From an uncultured Pirellula sp. (GTDB taxonomy: Bacteria > Planctomycetota > Planctomycetia > Pirellulales > Pirellulaceae): 57,689 nt of DNA. The notes beneath the pieces were generated by a model. That model ran no database searches. It saw only the letters and a program-made list of their open reading frames with translations, and was not told the origin of the DNA. Each line of letters opens with the position of its first letter. The stretch's first letter is position 1. The DNA is taken from the NCBI GenBank assembly GCA_903930765.1, contig CAIYZV010000108.1, forward strand, positions 1 through 57,689, written 5' to 3'. A program made the translations under genes and the position numbers. This document shows, piece after piece, positions 54,623 to 57,689 of this stretch.

Positions 54623-56452
54623 TTAGTTGGAAGGCGCTCCCGCCCCCGGACCGCGACCACCACCTCCTGCTCCCATCGCAGCCATCCTCTTCTTCATCCC
54701 TGCTGCCAACTCCGCCTTGTCCACCGAACCATCCTTGTTAGCGTCGTAGTCGCCGAACGCAGTTTTCATCCGCTCGTCGCTGGCCACTTCCTCTTGACTT
54801 AACTTGCCATCGGAATTGGTATCCATACGCCCCATGATCATGCCCGCTATCGCATCTGGATTCATGCCGCCGGCAGCACCACCTGCACCCGGCCCACCTG
54901 CACCACCAGCGCCCGGCCCACCTGCACCTGCAGGGCCTCCCGCACCAACCGGTGGCTTGGGCATCGGCTGGTTGGAAAGGGCGACCATCTTAGCTCGATC
55001 GTTTTCCTCGCGAATCTCAGGAATGTCCATCCTATCGAGATGGTTGCGGGGATCGAGAACGACATTGTCGCTCTGGGCTACACCCGTTTTCACCGTGACG
55101 AACTTGTCGTTCGTCGCGCCGATTTCGATCTCCTGAGTCTTCCAACTGTTCCCGTCCTTTAGCAGAACGAAGTGATGACGCTTGGTCTCATAAACCGCAT
55201 GCACTGGAACCTGAACCGCCGATTCAATTTGCTCGACGAAGATCCGGACCTCGGCAGTCATGCCGGTTCGAATGGTCTCGGGTGGCTCCATGATCTGGAT
55301 GTAGGTCGCGTACTCTTTCACGTTCGACCCCCACCAATTCCCGGGCTCCGCGTACTTGTTCACTTTGATCACTCGGCCTAAAAGCTCATCCTCGCCGGCA
55401 TTGACCCGAATCTTCACCGGCATCCCTTCGCGGATTAAACTGATCCGCGATTCATTGATCTTTGCTTTGACCTGCATCCGAGTCGGATCAGGGAGCAGGA
55501 ACACGGTTTGTTGCTCACGCACCAAAGCCCCAGCCTCGACGACGAAATCTCCACCACTTCGACCACCCGACTTGTTGGCGTACACGACCTGACCGTCCGC
55601 CGGTGCCTTGATCGTGCATGCCTTGACCTGGGTCTGAATCTCTTCCAGCTTGTTCTTCTCTTCGACCAGCGTGTTCTTGTCCGATTCGAGCTTGGCCTTC
55701 GTCGTTTCGATATCGGCGTCGAATTGCACCAGCATCTTCGCCTTGGTCAACTCATCGAGAACCTTCAATCGCCCCTGAGCCGACTCGAGATTGCTCTTCG
55801 CGTTTTCGACCGAGAATTGCTCGGCTTCAATTTGCAACGGCTTGAGAGTGCCTTTGGCGGCGAGCCGCTCCGCACTTTCGAGAGACAGTTCTGTTTTTCG
55901 AAGCGACTGCTGAGCCACAGCGATCTCGCTGACGATGGCCTTGCGCTCGGTCAGGAACGTCCCCTCGAGATACTCTTGGCGAGCGATCACCGCTTTGTTG
56001 ACGGCCGCTTCACTGCTGATCACGGCCGACTCCGCGCCGCTGACGACGATCCGCTGATTCTTTGCTTCTTGCTCAAGAGCCGAGGCATCCAGCTGGCAAA
56101 GCTGATCCCCCTTTTTCACCAAAGTCCCCTCCGCGACCACGCTCAGGATCGGCGTCCCGCTACCACCGCGACCTTTGACTTCGCACTTCACTTCATTGTT
56201 GCTGCTGCTCTCGATCTCACCTTGCTCCAGCACAATGTGATCGAATGGCCCTTGGGTTACCACGTGAAGCAACGGTTCCGAAGCCGATCCAGCCGACCCG
56301 GAACGCCCCCCCGAACTCCACCACCAGTACCCAGCACCCACCGCAGCCGAGAGCCCCAAAAGGGCCAAAATGCTTCGCTGAGCAGAACCGCGACGCCTCA
56401 TTCGGGCAAGTCGTGAAAATTGGCGTTTTGAAGAATGCATGTTTTTTTTCAT
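54623..56452 (-). CDS. MacA/HlyD-type membrane fusion protein with C-terminal EF-hands
   Basis: 609 residues from ATG 56452. N-terminal membrane anchor at about 25-50 (ILALLGLSAAVGAGYWWW). The middle is a membrane-fusion protein: lipoyl half (LLHVVTQGPFDHIVLEQGEIE), a long coiled-coil (SAERLAAKGTLKPLQIEAEQ), and barrel parts (APADGQVVYANKSGG, VKAKINESRISLIREG, TGMTAEVRIFVEQIES). The end is unusual: a Gly/Ala/Pro-rich linker and then two EF-hand calcium loops (DTNSDGKLSQEE, about 544-555; DANKDGSVDKAE, about 570-581). Works with the ABC genes that follow. A 20-bp tandem repeat is in the leader. Confidence 0.88.
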   Translation of the reverse strand: MKKNMHSSKRQFSRLARMRRRGSAQRSILALLGLSAAVGAGYWWWSSGGRSGSAGSASEPLLHVVTQGPFDHIVLEQGEIESSSNNEVKCEVKGRGGSGTPILSVVAEGTLVKKGDQLCQLDASALEQEAKNQRIVVSGAESAVISSEAAVNKAVIARQEYLEGTFLTERKAIVSEIAVAQQSLRKTELSLESAERLAAKGTLKPLQIEAEQFSVENAKSNLESAQGRLKVLDELTKAKMLVQFDADIETTKAKLESDKNTLVEEKNKLEEIQTQVKACTIKAPADGQVVYANKSGGRSGGDFVVEAGALVREQQTVFLLPDPTRMQVKAKINESRISLIREGMPVKIRVNAGEDELLGRVIKVNKYAEPGNWWGSNVKEYATYIQIMEPPETIRTGMTAEVRIFVEQIESAVQVPVHAVYETKRHHFVLLKDGNSWKTQEIEIGATNDKFVTVKTGVAQSDNVVLDPRNHLDRMDIPEIREENDRAKMVALSNQPMPKPPVGAGGPAGAGGPGAGGAGGPGAGGAAGGMNPDAIAGMIMGRMDTNSDGKLSQEEVASDERMKTAFGDYDANKDGSVDKAELAAGMKKRMAAMGAGGGGRGPGAGAPSN

Positions 56453-56470
56453 AGCAAGAACCGGCGATGG

Positions 56471-56590
56471 GTCGGGTGAATGAAGGCAGGGTTGGGTGAA
56501 TGAAGGCAGGGTTGGGTGAATGAAGGCAGGGTTGGGTGAATGAAGGCAGGGTTGGGTGAATGAAGGCAGGGTCGGGTGAATGAAGGCAGG
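56471..56590. repeat. 20-bp tandem repeat, 6 full copies, in leader of the efflux operon
   Basis: GTTGGGTGAATGAAGGCAGG and its variant (C in place of T at base 3) are repeated at 56471, 56491, 56511, 56531, 56551 and 56571, with a partial seventh. The first and last copies carry C and the four inner copies carry T. It ends 18 bp before the start codon of the MacA-like gene. It has no spacers, so it is not CRISPR. Confidence 0.95.
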
Positions 56591-57239
56591 GTCGGGTTGC
56601 AGGACTGCCGAGGACTCTCGATTTCCGGCCGCCACGGAACGCAAATCCGAAGGCCGACGGTAAAAAGACTCTTCCAGTAGTATCGAATCAGGTCAATTGC
56701 CCTCGGGTTTGGATAAACTCTCGGTTTTCCTGATGGACGGCGTTTTCCTGGGAAAAATCTTGCCGACACGACCGACAGACCTGCCGGAGACCTCGGAATT
56801 GATCTTCGCCATGAACACACGTCCACCCCTATTCTAGCTAGATCCGCCAGGAAATCTCTAGAACGGTTTCGGCCGAGTCGGATTAGGCATGGCTCCGTCT
56901 GGCGTCGATCTGCTCGATTAGCCCCTTTGATAACACGAAAGAGAACCAAAAGTTCCCTCAGCCGAAGGCGGAATCCTAGCCGATAAACTCGGGAGATCGG
57001 GTTAGGTTTGGGGATGAGCCCCGAAATGCCAGCGAAACTAGTTGAACGGCCTAGACTGACGGTCCGGGTGCCGTTACAATTCTGGCCCTTCTGAGCAGGT
57101 TAAGGTACGCTGGTTTCAGCGTGTTGTAGCTGGATCAGCATGGAAATGACTCGCCGGAGATTTTTCTCAGCAAAGTGCTGGAAATTCCGGACAAAGGTAC
57201 GACGGATAGCCAAGATTGAATGATTTTCGGAGGTAGTGC
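56591..57239. other. Intergenic region between efflux operon and rpsU
   Basis: About 650 bp without a recognised gene, holding the promoters of the efflux operon (minus) and rpsU (plus). A 166-residue frame on the minus strand (56449-56949) overlaps the 20-bp repeat but its translation is Arg/Pro-rich, with no ribosome site, so I do not call it a gene. No confident promoter. Confidence 0.45.
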
Positions 57240-57434
57240 ATGGTTAGGTTGCTCGTCCGCGATCGTGAAACGATCCAAGAAGCGGTGCGACGCTTTCGTA
57301 AGTTGGTAGAACGAAGCGGTCTGAAAAAGGAAATGCGTCGTCGCGAGTTTTACGAAAAGCCGAGCGAGATCAAGCGACGGAGCAAGCAACGGGCAGAGCG
57401 TCGATCGCGCCGCATGCGTTTGTTGGGCATCTAG
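57240..57434 (+). CDS. rpsU: 30S ribosomal protein bS21
   Basis: 64 residues, very basic. The sequence [21 protein letters not shown] and [13 protein letters not shown] matches bS21; the rest is Arg/Lys-rich. A strong ribosome site CGGAGG lies 6-7 nt before the ATG. bS21 helps mRNA binding to the small subunit near the anti-Shine-Dalgarno. It is a stand-alone gene here, followed by a terminator and tRNA-Val. Confidence 0.95.
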   Translation: MVRLLVRDRETIQEAVRRFRKLVERSGLKKEMRRREFYEKPSEIKRRSKQRAERRSRRMRLLGI

Positions 57435-57580
57435 TCGTCCTTGCAAGATTGGCGAAAATGTTTGCTGATTTCTTGCAGGAAAAGCGCGGGTCCATTCGAA
57501 TTAACTGGACACGGTTGCGATAGCGTGACCGGCCAGCGATAGAATCTACGACGAGGCGGATTTCGACCTCGAGCGAACAA

Positions 57581-57601
57581 AAGACGCACTCAGTGCGTCT
57601 T
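57581..57601 (+). terminator. Hairpin between rpsU and tRNA-Val
   Basis: AAGACGCAC (57581-57589) pairs with GTGCGTCTT (57593-57601) around a TCA triloop, a perfect 9-bp stem. It lies 147 bp after rpsU and 14 bp before the tRNA. Only a short T-rich run (ATTAAG) follows, so it may be a weak terminator or a processing signal. Confidence 0.55.
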
Positions 57602-57615
57602 ATTAAGAAGACAAA

Positions 57616-57689
57616 GGGCGAATAGCTCAGTTGGTTAGAGCGCTACTCTTACAAAGTAGATGTCGGGGGTTCGAGTCCCTCTTCGCCCA
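57616..57689 (+). tRNA. tRNA-Val(TAC)
   Basis: 74 nt, complete up to the discriminator base, which is the last base of the window. The acceptor stem GGGCGAA pairs with TTCGCCC. The anticodon arm CTACT/AGTAG encloses loop CTTACAA, giving anticodon TAC (reads GTA and wobble valine codons). The T-arm GGGGGTTCGAGTCCCTC is typical. A genomic CCA cannot be judged because the window stops. Confidence 0.95.

Noticed and set aside
56471-56590. Possible CRISPR array
   Set aside because: The 20-bp units are directly adjacent with no spacers, and no cas genes are in the window, so it is a tandem repeat.
56449-56949. 166-residue minus-strand open frame upstream of the efflux operon
   Set aside because: It reads through the 20-bp repeat (giving a PNPAFIHPTLPSFTQP repeat), is Arg/Pro-rich, has no ribosome site and overlaps the real leader.

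Overview
The window looks like a chromosome segment from a planctomycete, most likely a Pirellulaceae-type organism. The reasons are a mixture of gene families: Fae and MtdB of tetrahydromethanopterin (H4MPT) C1 metabolism, an FGly-type sulfatase, a zinc-ribbon/pseudopilin-like protein of the DUF1559 kind, a very large Ser/Thr kinase fusion, an LptD-like outer-membrane protein, large DUF11/SdrD-type surface proteins and many secreted proteins found mainly in this phylum. Genes are loosely spaced, on both strands, in short operons of two to four. I see no prophage, integrase, intact insertion sequence, CRISPR array or rRNA operon.

Layout. 1-1.1 kb: the 3' end of a DUF11/SdrD-like surface protein. 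1.2-5.8 kb (minus): VWA protein, upp, an IlvD/Edd dehydratase and a DHDPS-family aldolase/dehydratase. 6-9 kb (plus): secreted nuclease, two tandem metallophosphoesterases, DUF447 protein. 9.3-10.9 kb: a sigma-70 factor with an acidic N-terminus, converging on an lptD-like gene. 14.9-18.4 kb: small bL12-CTD-like membrane protein, transaldolase, threonine aldolase, HU with an acidic tail, small lipoprotein. 18.5-25.1 kb: the most unusual locus, an AAA+ ATPase coupled to a Ser/Thr kinase fused to a tubulin/FtsZ-like GTPase domain, divergent from an FHA-EAL protein; an Rrf2 regulator follows. 25.6-29.6 kb: sulfatase and a membrane-fused spermidine-synthase-like protein. 29.7-35.6 kb (minus): dnaG-rpoD, then an AlaC-type aminotransferase and a hexulose-phosphate-synthase-like protein. 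36-39.6 kb (minus): zinc-ribbon/pseudopilin-like protein, methyltransferase, membrane protein, fae. 40-41 kb: Gly/Met-repeat secreted protein. 41.1-46.6 kb (minus): a secreted repeat protein, PQQ-like propeller and aroA, and a GT4 glycosyltransferase. 46.6-47.2 kb: a structured intergenic region. 47.2-48 kb: Cys-rich secreted repeat protein. 48.1-56.5 kb (minus): MacA-MacB-type ABC efflux operon, zinc alcohol dehydrogenase, mtdB, two tatA-like genes, di-haem peroxidase. The window ends with rpsU and tRNA-Val(TAC).

Two themes cross gene boundaries. First, fae, mtdB, an HPS-like gene and a DUF447 gene lie in four separate places, suggesting a scattered H4MPT/formaldehyde module. Second, short tandem duplications (14-24 bp, 2-6 copies) occur at more than a dozen sites, almost all at gene ends or in leaders, the longest just upstream of the efflux operon. 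The best candidate for an undescribed system is the kinase-tubulin/AAA+/FHA-EAL locus: its domains suggest phospho-signalling linked to a GTPase scaffold and c-di-GMP turnover, but that linkage is inferred from domain content and proximity only.
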